DNA of 56,747 nt from Lentzea nigeriaca (GCF_016907955.1 NZ_JAFBCX010000031.1:1-56747), one strand, 5' to 3'; shown: positions 32,857 to 41,280, counted from the stretch's first letter. Notes: generated by a model not told the origin, from the sequence alone. Made by a program: numbers and translations.

Positions 32857-33322
32857 CAGGTTCCTCCACGTAACGCCGGCTGAGCGCCGCCGCCACGATC
32901 GTGAGCACCGCCGCGATCGGCCCGGCGGCGGCGACGACCGGGTGCTCGTCGAGGAGGTGCTCGCGGGCAGGGAGATCGACGTCGCCGTGCTCGATGACCC
33001 GGACTCCGGGCGCAGGACCGGGCCGCCGCTGGAGATCCAGGTGCCAGGCCCGGTCGAGCTCGACGGCATCGGCCGACGGGTGGAGCTCACGCAGATCGCC
33101 GGTATACCGCTCGATGATCGCGTTCTGGTCGGCGATGCTGCGATGCCCCTCGATCACCCGCAGGTCCACACCGGACGGCAGCGCGTCGCGGGCGTCGACC
33201 AGCCGCAGCGCGAGCCCCTGCCTGACCAGCACGTCAGGCGCGAAGACGAGTGGTGCCAACGGATCGCCGTTCTCCAGGACGCGAACGGCGCGCAAGACCG
33301 GATCGGCCAGCAGGATGGTCAT
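32810..33322 (-). pseudogene. Chimeric remnant: VanX-like N-terminus fused to acyltransferase-like C-terminus
   Basis: The 170-codon frame starts like an M15D D-Ala-D-Ala dipeptidase (VanX): V-R-V-L-E-N-G-D-P, L-R-V-I-E-G-H-R-S-I-A-D-Q, and L-H-P-S-A-D near residues 80-85. After A-V-E-L-D-R the zinc-site motifs of VanX (S-R-F-V, H-x-x-G-x-A-V-D) are missing. Instead the protein ends with a hydrophobic helix and A-A-L-S-R-R-Y-V-E-E-P-V, which resembles the end of acyltransferase-3 membrane proteins. A deletion joining two genes is the simplest reading. It overlaps the GH5-like gene by 47 bp and is unlikely to be an active dipeptidase. Confidence 0.6.
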
Positions 33323-33429
33323 GCGGCCAACCTAGGAACGCGCGACCACGCCGGACTCCTCCTCAAGGTCGACCCCGGACGCCGAACGGACGGTTGGCCG
33401 GGCCGGACATCAGCCGTTCGACCGAGGGC

Positions 33430-33460
33430 TTGACCTCAACCACGGTTCAAGTCGCACCCT
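33430..33460 (+). promoter_or_regulatory. MerR-type promoter of the MBL gene
   Basis: TTGACC (33430-33435) and CACCCT (33455-33460) are separated by 19 bp, the long spacer typical of MerR-controlled promoters. The spacer and flank carry the imperfect palindrome ACCTCAACC-AC-GGTTCAAGT. The ATG at 33468 lies 8 nt after the -10, so the transcript is probably leaderless. The MerR gene at 31352-31726 is the nearest candidate regulator. Confidence 0.65.
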
Positions 33461-33467
33461 CGTCCCC

Positions 33468-34265
33468 ATGAAGATCCACCACCTCAACTGCGGTTCCGTA
33501 CGCCAGATCGACCCCACCTACGAAGGTCTGCCGAGCGCACCGGCCGTCAACCACTGCCTGCTGGTCGAAACCGACCGAAATGGACTCGTCCTCGTCGAGA
33601 CAGGACTCGGCCTGGACGACGTCCGCGACCCCGGCGGCAGCCTCAGCGCCGACTGGGTGGACATGACCCAGCCGGCGTTGCAGGAGCACGAAACGGCCAT
33701 CCGCCAGGTCGAACGCCTGGGTTTCACACCGGCCGACGTCCGGCACGTCCTCCTCACGCACCTCGACGTCGACCACTGCGGCGGCCTGCCGGACTTCCCG
33801 CACGCCGCGGTCCACGTCCTGGAGGCCGAACTCCGCGCGGCCGTGGCGCAAGCCCCGAGCCGGCGTTACCGCCCGGCCCACTGGGCCCACGGTCCACACT
33901 GGCGCACCTACGAGTCCACAGGCGACCCGTGGTTCGGCTTCACCGCGATCCAGCCGTCCGGTCTCCCGGAGGAGATCAAGCTCGTCCCGATGGGCGGCCA
34001 CACCGCGGGACACACCGGAATCGCCGTGCACGACGGCACCAGGTGGCTCCTGCACTGCGGGGATGCCTACTACTACCACCGAGAACTGGACGAAAACCCC
34101 GAAACACACCCCTTGATGGACATCGTGCAGACCACCTCCGAGGTCGACCACGACCAGAGGATCGACACCCAGGTCCGGCTGAGGACCCTCGCGCGCGACC
34201 ACTCCGACGAGGTCACGCTCTTCAGCGCCCACGACCCGTGGGAATTCGGCAGACTGGCTTCGTGA
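33468..34265 (+). CDS. MBL-fold metallo-hydrolase
   Basis: This 265-residue protein has the metallo-beta-lactamase core T-H-L-D-V-D-H-C-G-G (about 96-105), then H178 in G-G-H-T-A-G-H-T and the late aspartate in H-C-G-D-A-Y, giving a full two-metal site. The fold and L-V-E-T-G-L-G pattern resemble the AttM/AiiA lactonase-like group, but the substrate cannot be named. Transcription probably starts at or next to its ATG from a MerR-type promoter. The NAD kinase gene follows 21 bp later, so the genes through 35608 may be one unit. Confidence 0.88.
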   Translation: MKIHHLNCGSVRQIDPTYEGLPSAPAVNHCLLVETDRNGLVLVETGLGLDDVRDPGGSLSADWVDMTQPALQEHETAIRQVERLGFTPADVRHVLLTHLDVDHCGGLPDFPHAAVHVLEAELRAAVAQAPSRRYRPAHWAHGPHWRTYESTGDPWFGFTAIQPSGLPEEIKLVPMGGHTAGHTGIAVHDGTRWLLHCGDAYYYHRELDENPETHPLMDIVQTTSEVDHDQRIDTQVRLRTLARDHSDEVTLFSAHDPWEFGRLAS

Positions 34266-34286
34266 CCGCAACGAGGAAGTGCTGAC

Positions 34287-35138
34287 GTGCACGCCGCCGG
34301 CCTGGTGCTGCACCCGCAACGGGACTCCGCCGCGGCCGTCGAGGCGGTCCTCGGCTGGGCGGCCAACCGCGGTGTCGAGATCCTCGGCATCGCGGACGAG
34401 ATCCAGCGCCTGCGCTGCGAGGCCACCCCGGTCTCCCCGGAGGAGCTGGGCCGCCGCGCCGACCTGGTCGTGAGCCTCGGCGGCGACGGCACGATGTTGC
34501 GAGCCATGCGCCTGGCCGACGGCGAACGCGCCCCGGTCCTGGGCGTCAACCTGGGCAAACTCGGTTTCCTGGCCGAGGTCGACGTCCCGGACCTGCCCGC
34601 CGCGCTGTCCGCCATCGACGCCCACGCCTTCACCGTCGAACCCCGCCTGGCCGTCGACGCGGTCTTCAACGGCGGCAGGGTCACGGCGTTCAACGACATC
34701 GCCGTCGTCCGCATCCCCGGCGAGGGCAGTGCGCGGGTGGCGGTGCGCGTGGCGGGCCAGCCGTTCGTCAGCTACGCGGCGGACGCGGTCATCGTCGCCA
34801 CCCCGACCGGCTCCACGGCATACAGCTTCTCCGCGGGCGGGCCGATCACCAGCCCGTCCGTGGAGGCGCTGCTCGTGACCCCGGCCGCCCCGCACTCCGC
34901 CTACAGCCGCGGGGTGGTGCTGTCGGTGCGCGACGACGTCGACCTCGACCTGCTGCCGTCCAGCGGACGGCTCGCGGTCGAGGTGGACGGGATGGTCGCC
35001 GGGTACGTGAAGCCGGGCGAGCGGGTGTCCTTGCAGGCACGTCCCGGTGCCGCACGCGTGGTCCGGCTCGGGATGACGACGTTCTACCAGCGGGCACGGC
35101 GCAAGCTGCGGCTGACGGACTCGGCGGAGCTCGGATGA
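34287..35138 (+). CDS. NAD kinase (ATP/polyphosphate-NAD kinase family)
   Basis: This 283-residue protein starts at GTG 34287 after GAGGAAG. It has the kinase motif G-G-D-G-T (about 68-72), the N-L-G-K-L-G-F-L-A-E segment, and the substrate loop T-P-T-G-S-T-A-Y-S-F-S-A-G-G-P. It phosphorylates NAD+ to NADP+ in the cytoplasm. It does not sit in the tlyA-recN context where the main actinobacterial enzyme is usually found, so it may be a second copy. Its stop overlaps the GNAT start (ATGA at 35135-35138). Confidence 0.9.
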   Translation: MHAAGLVLHPQRDSAAAVEAVLGWAANRGVEILGIADEIQRLRCEATPVSPEELGRRADLVVSLGGDGTMLRAMRLADGERAPVLGVNLGKLGFLAEVDVPDLPAALSAIDAHAFTVEPRLAVDAVFNGGRVTAFNDIAVVRIPGEGSARVAVRVAGQPFVSYAADAVIVATPTGSTAYSFSAGGPITSPSVEALLVTPAAPHSAYSRGVVLSVRDDVDLDLLPSSGRLAVEVDGMVAGYVKPGERVSLQARPGAARVVRLGMTTFYQRARRKLRLTDSAELG

Positions 35139-35608
35139 GGCTGCGCGAGTGGACGGTCGACGACGCCGCCTGGTACGCGGAAGCCACCAGGGATCCCGAG
35201 GTCCAGCGCTACACCACCGATCCGCCGACGATCACCGCGGACCAGGTGGCCGCGGCGATCGCGGGCCTGCGGGACAACCCGGCCACCGCGGCGTTCTGCA
35301 TCGAGGACGCCGGTGAGCGCTGTGGCAACGTGGCCGTGGACTTCGAGAACGGAATCGGGCACGTGTCCTATCTGGTCGCGGCGCACGCACGCGGACGAGG
35401 CCTGGCTTCCCAGGCGCTCAAGGAGTTCGTGGACTGGATCTTCGCGAACCACGCGGTCGACGAGCTGCGGCTGTGGACTCATCGCGACAACACCGGCTCG
35501 CGCAAGGTCGCGGAACGCGCCGGGTTCGTCCGCGACCCGGGACGTGACCAGGACCGCGAGATCAAGGGAACGATCTGGCCGACCATGTCCTACCAACTCC
35601 CTCGATAA
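35135..35608 (+). CDS. GNAT family N-acetyltransferase
   Basis: This 157-residue protein begins at ATG 35135, overlapping the NAD kinase stop by 4 bp. It follows the RimJ/RimL-type pattern: M-R-L-R-E-W-T-V-D-D at the start, the acetyl-CoA loop A-H-A-R-G-R-G-L-A-S-Q-A-L (about 84-96), N-T-G-S-R-K-V-A-E-R-A-G-F near 119-131. It should transfer an acetyl group to an amine. The substrate, whether protein N-terminus, amino sugar or antibiotic, is unknown. Confidence 0.9.
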   Translation: MRLREWTVDDAAWYAEATRDPEVQRYTTDPPTITADQVAAAIAGLRDNPATAAFCIEDAGERCGNVAVDFENGIGHVSYLVAAHARGRGLASQALKEFVDWIFANHAVDELRLWTHRDNTGSRKVAERAGFVRDPGRDQDREIKGTIWPTMSYQLPR

Positions 35609-35637
35609 CGCCGCCGCCTCCACCTAGGCTCGTGCCG

Positions 35638-35657
35638 CGCTCGGCGAGCGCCGAGCG
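35638..35657 (+). promoter_or_regulatory. 8-bp hairpin before the alpha/beta hydrolase gene
   Basis: CGCTCGGC (35638-35645) and GCCGAGCG (35650-35657) form a perfect stem with a 4-nt loop. It follows a TAGGCT that could be a -10, and precedes the hydrolase ATG by 19 bp. It could be a weak terminator of the previous unit or a 5' leader hairpin. Confidence 0.4.
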
Positions 35658-35676
35658 GACTATGGGGGTTTGCGAG

Positions 35677-36618
35677 ATGTCAGAGTTGAACAGACGCGGC
35701 ATGTTCGCGTTAGGCGCGGGCATCGCCGCGCTGGGCGCCACCGGCGTCGCGTCCGCCGACAGCGACCACGAGGCGGACCTGCCCGGATTCCGGCACAACC
35801 ACGCCCAGGTCAACGGTGTGCGCCTGCACTACGTGACGGGCGGCAGGGGCGAGCCGCTCGTGCTGCTACCGGGCTGGCCACAGACGTGGTGGGAGTACCA
35901 CAAGATCATGCCCGCCCTCGCCACGAAGTTCCGGGTCATCGCGGTGGACCTGAGGGGCATGGGCGGGTCGGAGAAGCCGCAGGGCGGCTACGACAAGAAG
36001 ACGATGGCCGCCGACATCCACGAGCTCGTCAAGAAGCTCGGGTACGGCAAGGTGAACATCGCCGGGCACGACATCGGCAGCCAGGTCGCGTTCAGCTTCG
36101 CGGCCAACTTCCCCGGCGCCACGCGCAAGGTGGCGTTGCTGGACGTGCTGCACCCCGACGAGGGCTACTACCACATCCCGCTGCTGCCGCCGCCCGGCCA
36201 GTTCAGCCTGTGGTGGTTCGCGTTCAACCAGGTGCAGACGCTGCCGGAGCAGTTGCTCGCCGGGCGGTTCCGGTACCTGATCGACTGGCTGTTCGCGAAC
36301 ACCGCGCTCAACCCGGACGGCCTCGACGAGCGGTCCAGGGAGATCTACGCGCGGGCGTACAACTCGCCGGACGCCATCCGTGCGAGCAACGGCTGGTACA
36401 AGGCGTTCCACCAGGACATCGCCGACGGCAAGACGTACGCCAAGCTGACGCCGCCGGTGCTGGGACTCGCGTCGATCCTGTCCTACGAGCAGATGGTGGC
36501 CGCACTGCCGAACGTCGCGGTCGACTCCAAGGTCGTGGCGGTCGAGGGCGCCGGACACTGGCTCGCGGAGGAGCAGCCCGACGCCGTCGCCCGTTCCCTC
36601 ACGGAGTTTTTCGGCTGA
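35677..36618 (+). CDS. Exported alpha/beta hydrolase, epoxide-hydrolase-like
   Basis: ATG 35677 gives 313 residues; 35632 and 35662 are possible but less likely. The N-terminus N-R-R-G-M-F-A-L-G-A-G-I-A-A-L-G-A looks like a Tat-type export signal ending near V-A-S-A. The enzyme has the oxyanion motif P-G-W-P-Q-T-W, nucleophile D in G-H-D-I-G-S-Q, and a late histidine in E-G-A-G-H-W. An aspartate nucleophile points to epoxide hydrolase or dehalogenase chemistry. Its last 20 bp overlap the convergent MFS gene. Confidence 0.87.
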   Translation: MSELNRRGMFALGAGIAALGATGVASADSDHEADLPGFRHNHAQVNGVRLHYVTGGRGEPLVLLPGWPQTWWEYHKIMPALATKFRVIAVDLRGMGGSEKPQGGYDKKTMAADIHELVKKLGYGKVNIAGHDIGSQVAFSFAANFPGATRKVALLDVLHPDEGYYHIPLLPPPGQFSLWWFAFNQVQTLPEQLLAGRFRYLIDWLFANTALNPDGLDERSREIYARAYNSPDAIRASNGWYKAFHQDIADGKTYAKLTPPVLGLASILSYEQMVAALPNVAVDSKVVAVEGAGHWLAEEQPDAVARSLTEFFG

Positions 36619-37972
36619 GCCGGGGAATGAACGCCGCGACCGCGCACGCCAGCAGCGCGGTCGCGGCACCCAGGCCCATGATCAGGCGGAAGCTGAACGG
36701 GATCGTCACCTGCGTCAGCACGACACCGGCCACAGCGCTGGAGATCGACGTGCCGATCGCGCGCATCAAGGTGTTGAGGCTGTTGGCTGCCGCGGTTTCC
36801 GACGCCGGCACAGCACCCATGATCAGGGCGGGCATCGCGCCGTACGCCAGGCCGATCCCGGCGCCGATCACCGCCGACACCACGACGAGCTGCCACACCG
36901 CGGACATCAGGAAAACCCCTGTGCCGTAACCAGAAGCGACCACGACGGTGCCCAGCATCAACGTGGCGCGGGGGCCGCGCGCGTTCGAGATCCGCGCGGA
37001 CACCGGTGCTATCGCCATCATCACCAGTCCGGACGGCACCAGCACGAGACCGGTGACGAGCAACGACTGGCCGAGCCCGTGCCCGGTCGACGTCGGCAGC
37101 TGCAGAATCTGCGGCAGCACCAACGACTGCGCGAACATCGAGAACGCGAACACCGCCGACGCGATGTTGGTCAGCAGCACCTGACGACGGGCCGTGGTGC
37201 GCAGATCGACGAGCGACTGCGACGACCGCAGCTCCCACCAGCCCCACACCAGCAACACGACCGCCGCCGCGACGAACAACCCCGTGATGGCACCGGCACT
37301 CCACGCGGACGCCTTCGAAACGCCGAGCAGCAGGCACACCAGCGCGACCGAAAGCCCGGCGGCGCCGAGGAGGTCGAACCGGCCGCCGCTGCGGACCGCG
37401 GACTCCGGCACGAAGACCAGCACCGCGGCGAGCACGATCACCCCGGCCGCCGCCGACGTCCAGAACAGCAGGTGCCAGTCGCTCCGCTCGGCCAGGAACG
37501 CCGCCGCGGGCAGGCCCAGCGCTCCCCCGACGCCCAGCGAGGCGCTCATCAGCGCGGTCGCCGACGCCAGCCGCTCGACCGGCAGCTCGTCGCGCATGAT
37601 GCTGATGCCGAGCGGGATCACGCCGACCGCGAGGCCCTGCACGACCCGTCCGGCGATCATCGGCAGCAGCGAGTGGCTGAGCGCGGCGATCACCGAGCCG
37701 AGGATCAGCATGACCAGGCTGACCAGCAGCATGCGGCGCTTGCCGTACATGTCGCCGAGCCGCCCGACCACGGGGGTCGCGACCGCGCCGGCGAGCAGCG
37801 TCGAGGTGACCACCCACGCCGTGTCGCCGGGCGACGAGCCCAGGAGCTGCGGAAACCGCGGCAGGAGCGGAATCACCAGCGTCTGCATCAGCGACACCAC
37901 GATGCCGCCCATCGCGAGCACGGCCACGACCACGTTGGGGCGCGTCACCGGACGCGTTTCGTCGAGGAGCAC
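36599..37972 (-). CDS. MFS transporter, DHA2 (14-helix) drug-efflux type
   Basis: This 457-residue membrane protein starts at GTG 37972 and has about 14 hydrophobic segments. It shows G-R-L-G-D-M-Y-G-K-R-R between helices 2 and 3, and the antiporter motif G-x-x-x-G-x-x-x-G in helix 5 (S-L-G-V-G-G-A-L-G-L-P), both typical of DHA2 drug:proton antiporters. It is divergent from the P450 operon over a short region with a perfect palindromic operator. Export of the P450 substrate or product is a reasonable guess. Confidence 0.9.
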   Translation of the reverse strand: MLLDETRPVTRPNVVVAVLAMGGIVVSLMQTLVIPLLPRFPQLLGSSPGDTAWVVTSTLLAGAVATPVVGRLGDMYGKRRMLLVSLVMLILGSVIAALSHSLLPMIAGRVVQGLAVGVIPLGISIMRDELPVERLASATALMSASLGVGGALGLPAAAFLAERSDWHLLFWTSAAAGVIVLAAVLVFVPESAVRSGGRFDLLGAAGLSVALVCLLLGVSKASAWSAGAITGLFVAAAVVLLVWGWWELRSSQSLVDLRTTARRQVLLTNIASAVFAFSMFAQSLVLPQILQLPTSTGHGLGQSLLVTGLVLVPSGLVMMAIAPVSARISNARGPRATLMLGTVVVASGYGTGVFLMSAVWQLVVVSAVIGAGIGLAYGAMPALIMGAVPASETAAANSLNTLMRAIGTSISSAVAGVVLTQVTIPFSFRLIMGLGAATALLACAVAAFIPRLSRKTP

Positions 37973-37982
37973 GCCACCACTC

Positions 37983-38002
37983 TAAGTCAATCACTTGACT
38001 TA
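37983..38002. promoter_or_regulatory. Perfect palindromic operator between MFS and P450 genes
   Basis: TAAGTCAA (37983-37990), a 4-bp spacer and TTGACTTA (37995-38002) form a perfect inverted repeat, 10 bp from the MFS start and 59 bp from the P450 start. The right arm contains TTGACT, usable as a -35 for the P450 operon. The TetR encoded in that operon is the obvious candidate ligand. Confidence 0.75.
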
Positions 38003-38061
38003 ATCCATCCGGGTCGACATGGTGAAGAGGAGACGCCTCCCACCACGAAGGAACCTCCCGA

Positions 38062-39264
38062 ATGTCCGAAGTAGACGAACTGCCGCGTTTCCCGTTCCCC
38101 GCCGACGCGGCCCTCGAACCGCCGGCCGAGTGGGCGCAGCTGCGGTCGAAATGCCCGGTGGCACACGTGAAACTGGCCAGCGGTGACGTGGCCGCGCTGC
38201 TCACCCGCCACGAGGACGTCAAGAACGTCCTGTCCGACCCGCGGTTCACCAGGCCGACTCGCGGCGACGACGCCGCGCGCATCGCGGACAGCGAGGAAGG
38301 CGGCATCTTCAACAGCGACATGGCCGAGGTCATCCCGCAGCACGGCGAGGCGCACCTGACGTGGCGGCGCGGCATCGGCAAGTGGTTCACCGCCAAGCGG
38401 ATGAACGCGCTGCGGCCGGGCATCGCGGCGATGGCCGAGCAGCTCATCGACGAGATGGTCGCCAAGGGCGCGCCCGCGGACCTCAAGGCGAGCCTCGGTT
38501 TTCCGCTGCCGGTATGGGTCATCTGCGACATGCTGGGCGTCCCCGACGCCGACCGCGACCAGTTCTCGCACTGGTCGGACACGATGCTGAGCATGACCCG
38601 CTACAGCGCGGAGGAGATGAAGGCCGCCGAGCAGGAGTTCGGGCGGTACATGGCCGCGCACATCGCCGCCAAGCGCGAACAGCCGGGCGACGACCTGCTC
38701 AGCGCGTTGGCCACGGACCCGGAGCCGATGTCCGACCGGACGCTCATCGCCACCGGCATCGGGTTGCTGATCGCGGGCCACGAGACGACCGCGAACATGA
38801 TCACGAAGATGGTCGCGATGCTGCTGTCCGAGCGCAGCCGCTGGGAGCAGCTGCTCGCCGACCCGTCGCTGGTGCGCACCGCCGTCGAGGAGGCGCTGCG
38901 GCTCGACGCCAATGCAGGCGTCGGCATGGCCCGCTACCTCACCGAGGAGATCGAGATCGGCGGGGTCGTCCTGCCTGCGGGCACCACCGCGATGTGCAGC
39001 ATGGCCGCGGCAAACCGCGACGAGGACGTGTTCGACCGAGCGTCCGAAATGGACTTGAGCCGCAGCCCCAACCAGCACCTGGCGTTCGGTGCCGGCGCCC
39101 ACGCGTGCCTCGGTCAGCCGCTTGCCCGCACCGAGCTGCAGGTGGTGCTCGAGGTGCTGCTGCGCAGGCTCCCGTCGCTCGACCTGGCGGTCGAAGTGGA
39201 AGATCTACGTCGAGTCGAGGGGCTCGTCGTGGGCGGGCTCGTGGAACTACCGGTGCGATGGTGA
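38062..39264 (+). CDS. Cytochrome P450
   Basis: This 400-residue bacterial class I P450 starts at ATG 38062 after AAGGA. It has the I-helix motif A-G-H-E-T-T (238-243), E277-x-x-R280, and the heme loop F-G-A-G-A-H-A-C-L-G with C349 as ligand. It is a soluble monooxygenase that needs ferredoxin and reductase, both encoded downstream (39941 and 40132). The substrate is unknown; the C-terminal part resembles CYP105/CYP107-like enzymes only in general. The TetR gene starts 5 bp after its stop. Confidence 0.93.
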   Translation: MSEVDELPRFPFPADAALEPPAEWAQLRSKCPVAHVKLASGDVAALLTRHEDVKNVLSDPRFTRPTRGDDAARIADSEEGGIFNSDMAEVIPQHGEAHLTWRRGIGKWFTAKRMNALRPGIAAMAEQLIDEMVAKGAPADLKASLGFPLPVWVICDMLGVPDADRDQFSHWSDTMLSMTRYSAEEMKAAEQEFGRYMAAHIAAKREQPGDDLLSALATDPEPMSDRTLIATGIGLLIAGHETTANMITKMVAMLLSERSRWEQLLADPSLVRTAVEEALRLDANAGVGMARYLTEEIEIGGVVLPAGTTAMCSMAAANRDEDVFDRASEMDLSRSPNQHLAFGAGAHACLGQPLARTELQVVLEVLLRRLPSLDLAVEVEDLRRVEGLVVGGLVELPVRW

Positions 39265-39268
39265 AGTG

Positions 39269-39928
39269 ATGAACAAGGTCGACGACAACCCGTCACGGGC
39301 GGAGCGGGCGCACGCCACGCGTGAGCTGATCCTGACCGCGGCCGAACGCCTGTTCGCCGAGCACGGGGTGCTGGCTGTCTCGAACCGGCAGGTCAGCGAG
39401 GCCGCCGGGCAGGGCAACAACACGGCCGTCGGCTACCACTTCGGCACCAAGGCCGACCTCGTGCGGGCCATCGCCCGCAAGCACCTCGCGCAGATCGAGG
39501 AGCGCAGGCAGCAGGTGCTCGCCGAGATCGGCGACAGCACGGACGTGCGCGACTGGCTGTCCTGCCTGGTACGGCCGGTCACGGACCACCTGGCGGAGGT
39601 GGGCAGCCCGACCTGGTTCGCCCGGTTCGGCGCGCAGGTCATGACCGATCCGATGCTGCGGCCGATCATCGTCGGGGAGACGCAGTCGTCGCCGTCGATG
39701 GTGCGGGTCCTGGCGGGGCTCGAGCTCTGCCTCCAGCACCTCCCTGACGACGTGCGGGCCGAACGGTTCGACATGTCCAGGCAGCTGCTCGTGCACATGA
39801 TCGCCGAACGCGAGCGCGCGCTCGCCGACAACACCCCGACCCCGCGAGCCGGCTGGCGCGACGCCGCGACCGGCCTCGTCGACGCCCTCGTCGGTCTCTG
39901 GCTCGCGCCGGTCACCACCGACTCATGA
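39269..39928 (+). CDS. TetR family regulator of the P450 locus
   Basis: ATG 39269 gives 219 residues, and the gene starts 5 bp after the P450 stop. The helix-turn-helix spans about 14-62 (A-V-S-N-R-Q-V-S-E-A-A-G-Q-G-N-N-T-A-V-G-Y-H-F-G). The C-terminal domain is of a type often seen with catabolic or P450 genes. It probably represses the divergent MFS and P450 transcripts through the palindrome at 37983-38002, with the P450 substrate as inducer. This is inferred from position. Confidence 0.9.
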   Translation: MNKVDDNPSRAERAHATRELILTAAERLFAEHGVLAVSNRQVSEAAGQGNNTAVGYHFGTKADLVRAIARKHLAQIEERRQQVLAEIGDSTDVRDWLSCLVRPVTDHLAEVGSPTWFARFGAQVMTDPMLRPIIVGETQSSPSMVRVLAGLELCLQHLPDDVRAERFDMSRQLLVHMIAERERALADNTPTPRAGWRDAATGLVDALVGLWLAPVTTDS

Positions 39929-39940
39929 GAAGGCTTGACC

Positions 39941-40135
39941 GTGAAGATCACTGTTGACCAGGACAAGTGCTGCGGCGCCGGAACGTGCGTGCTGCTCGCG
40001 CCGGACGTGTTCGACCAGCGCGACGAGGACGGCATCGTGGTGCTGCTCGACGCCGAACCGCCCGCCGAACTGCACTCGCTCGTGCAGGAGGCGGCTAGCG
40101 TCTGCCCGGCCGCCGCGATCTCGGTGTCGTCGTGA
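39941..40135 (+). CDS. [3Fe-4S] ferredoxin
   Basis: GTG 39941 with GAGAAGG upstream gives 64 residues; TTG 39935 is too close to that site. The sequence follows the P450-partner pattern D-x-x-x-C-x-G-x-G-x-C-V-x-x-A-P: cysteines C10 and C16, with the third in V-C-P-A-A-A near 55. C11 is an extra cysteine. It should carry one [3Fe-4S] cluster and pass electrons from the reductase encoded next (4-bp overlap) to the P450. Confidence 0.92.
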   Translation: MKITVDQDKCCGAGTCVLLAPDVFDQRDEDGIVVLLDAEPPAELHSLVQEAASVCPAAAISVSS

Positions 40136-41280
40136 CGCTGATCGTCGGCGCGTCCGCCGCCGGGCTCGCGACCGCCGAGGCGTTGCGCCGCAAGGGCTAC
40201 ACCGGTCGCCTGACGATTCTCGGTGCCGAGCCGCACCTGCCGTACGACCGGCCGCCACTGTCCAAACAGGTCCTGTCAGGCACGTGGGAACCCGGGAAGG
40301 CCCAGCTCCGCTCGCCGGAAGCGCTCGGCGCTCTCGACGCGGAGTTCGTACTCGGCGACCCCGCCGTGCACCTCGACGTCGCCGAGCGGGCCGTGCACAC
40401 CGCGTCCGGTCGTGTGCTCAAGGCCGAGAACGTCGTGCTGGCCGCGGGTCTGCACCCCCGCACGTTGCCGGGGCAGCGCACGCTCCGGACGCTCGACGAA
40501 GCGCTGGCGTTGCGCTCGGATCTGTTGAAGCGCAAGCGGACGATCGTCGTCGGAGACGGCGTGCTGGGCGCCGAGATCGCCGCGACCGCGCGGCAGATGG
40601 GCGTCGCCGTCACCCTGACCGGCCCGCAGCAGGCCCCGATGGCGCTGCAACTCGGGCCGGTGGTCGCTGAACTCCTCGCCGAACTGCACACCTCACAAGG
40701 CGTCGACCTGCGCCTCGGCGCAGCCGTCACCGGCGTCGACGACCACGGCGTGCTGCTGGAGACCGGCGAGGTGCTGCCCGCTGACCTCGTCGTGGTGGCG
40801 TTCGGCTCCGTTCCTGCGACCGAGTGGTTGCAGGACAGCGGACTCGTGCTCGGCAACGGCGTCGTGTGCGACTCCCGCTGCCGTGCCGCCGACGGCATCT
40901 GGGCCGTGGGCGACGTCGCCCGCTGGCACCACGAGACGCTCGGCAGGCTGGTGCGGCTGGAGAACCGGACGAACGCCACCGAGCAGGCCGTCGCCGTCGC
41001 GGGCAACATCCTCGGCGCCGACCAGCCCTACACACCGGTGCCGTACTTCTGGACCGACCAGTTCGACGCGAAGATCCACGTCCATGGGTTCGTCGGACCG
41101 GAAACGTCCGTTGTGGAGGGAAGCCTGGCCGAACGTCGTTTCGTGGTGCGGTACCACCGCGGCGGCGAGGTGGTCGGCGTGCTGGGCTGGAACATGCCCA
41201 AGCAGGCTCGGCAGCACCGCCAGCAGATCACTCCGCGTTGTCCCGCAACCGCCGCAGCATCAACGCCAGGTGCAGCCTGA
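40132..41280 (+). CDS. FAD-dependent ferredoxin reductase
   Basis: This 382-residue protein starts at GTG 40132 inside the ferredoxin stop (GTGA). It has an N-terminal FAD motif (I-V-G-A-S-A-A-G-L-A-T-A-E-A-L), the P-Y-D-R-P-P-L-S-K segment of oxygenase-coupled reductases, an NAD motif I-V-V-G-D-G-V-L-G-A-E-I (the usual third glycine pattern is partly changed), and W-A-V-G-D-V-A near 260. It completes the electron chain NAD(P)H to ferredoxin to P450. Its last 53 bp overlap the end of the convergent PucR gene, so its C-terminal tail is coded opposite PucR residues. Confidence 0.92.
   Translation: MTLIVGASAAGLATAEALRRKGYTGRLTILGAEPHLPYDRPPLSKQVLSGTWEPGKAQLRSPEALGALDAEFVLGDPAVHLDVAERAVHTASGRVLKAENVVLAAGLHPRTLPGQRTLRTLDEALALRSDLLKRKRTIVVGDGVLGAEIAATARQMGVAVTLTGPQQAPMALQLGPVVAELLAELHTSQGVDLRLGAAVTGVDDHGVLLETGEVLPADLVVVAFGSVPATEWLQDSGLVLGNGVVCDSRCRAADGIWAVGDVARWHHETLGRLVRLENRTNATEQAVAVAGNILGADQPYTPVPYFWTDQFDAKIHVHGFVGPETSVVEGSLAERRFVVRYHRGGEVVGVLGWNMPKQARQHRQQITPRCPATAAASTPGAA

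Noticed and set aside
32901..33433. Plus-strand open frames over the VanX-like remnant
   Set aside because: Serine, arginine and proline rich without motifs; the minus frame has recognisable VanX-like words.
30382..35608. A natural-product cluster around the PLP lyase and GNAT
   Set aside because: No carrier protein, synthetase or other biosynthetic core enzyme is present; the genes look like unrelated metabolic units.
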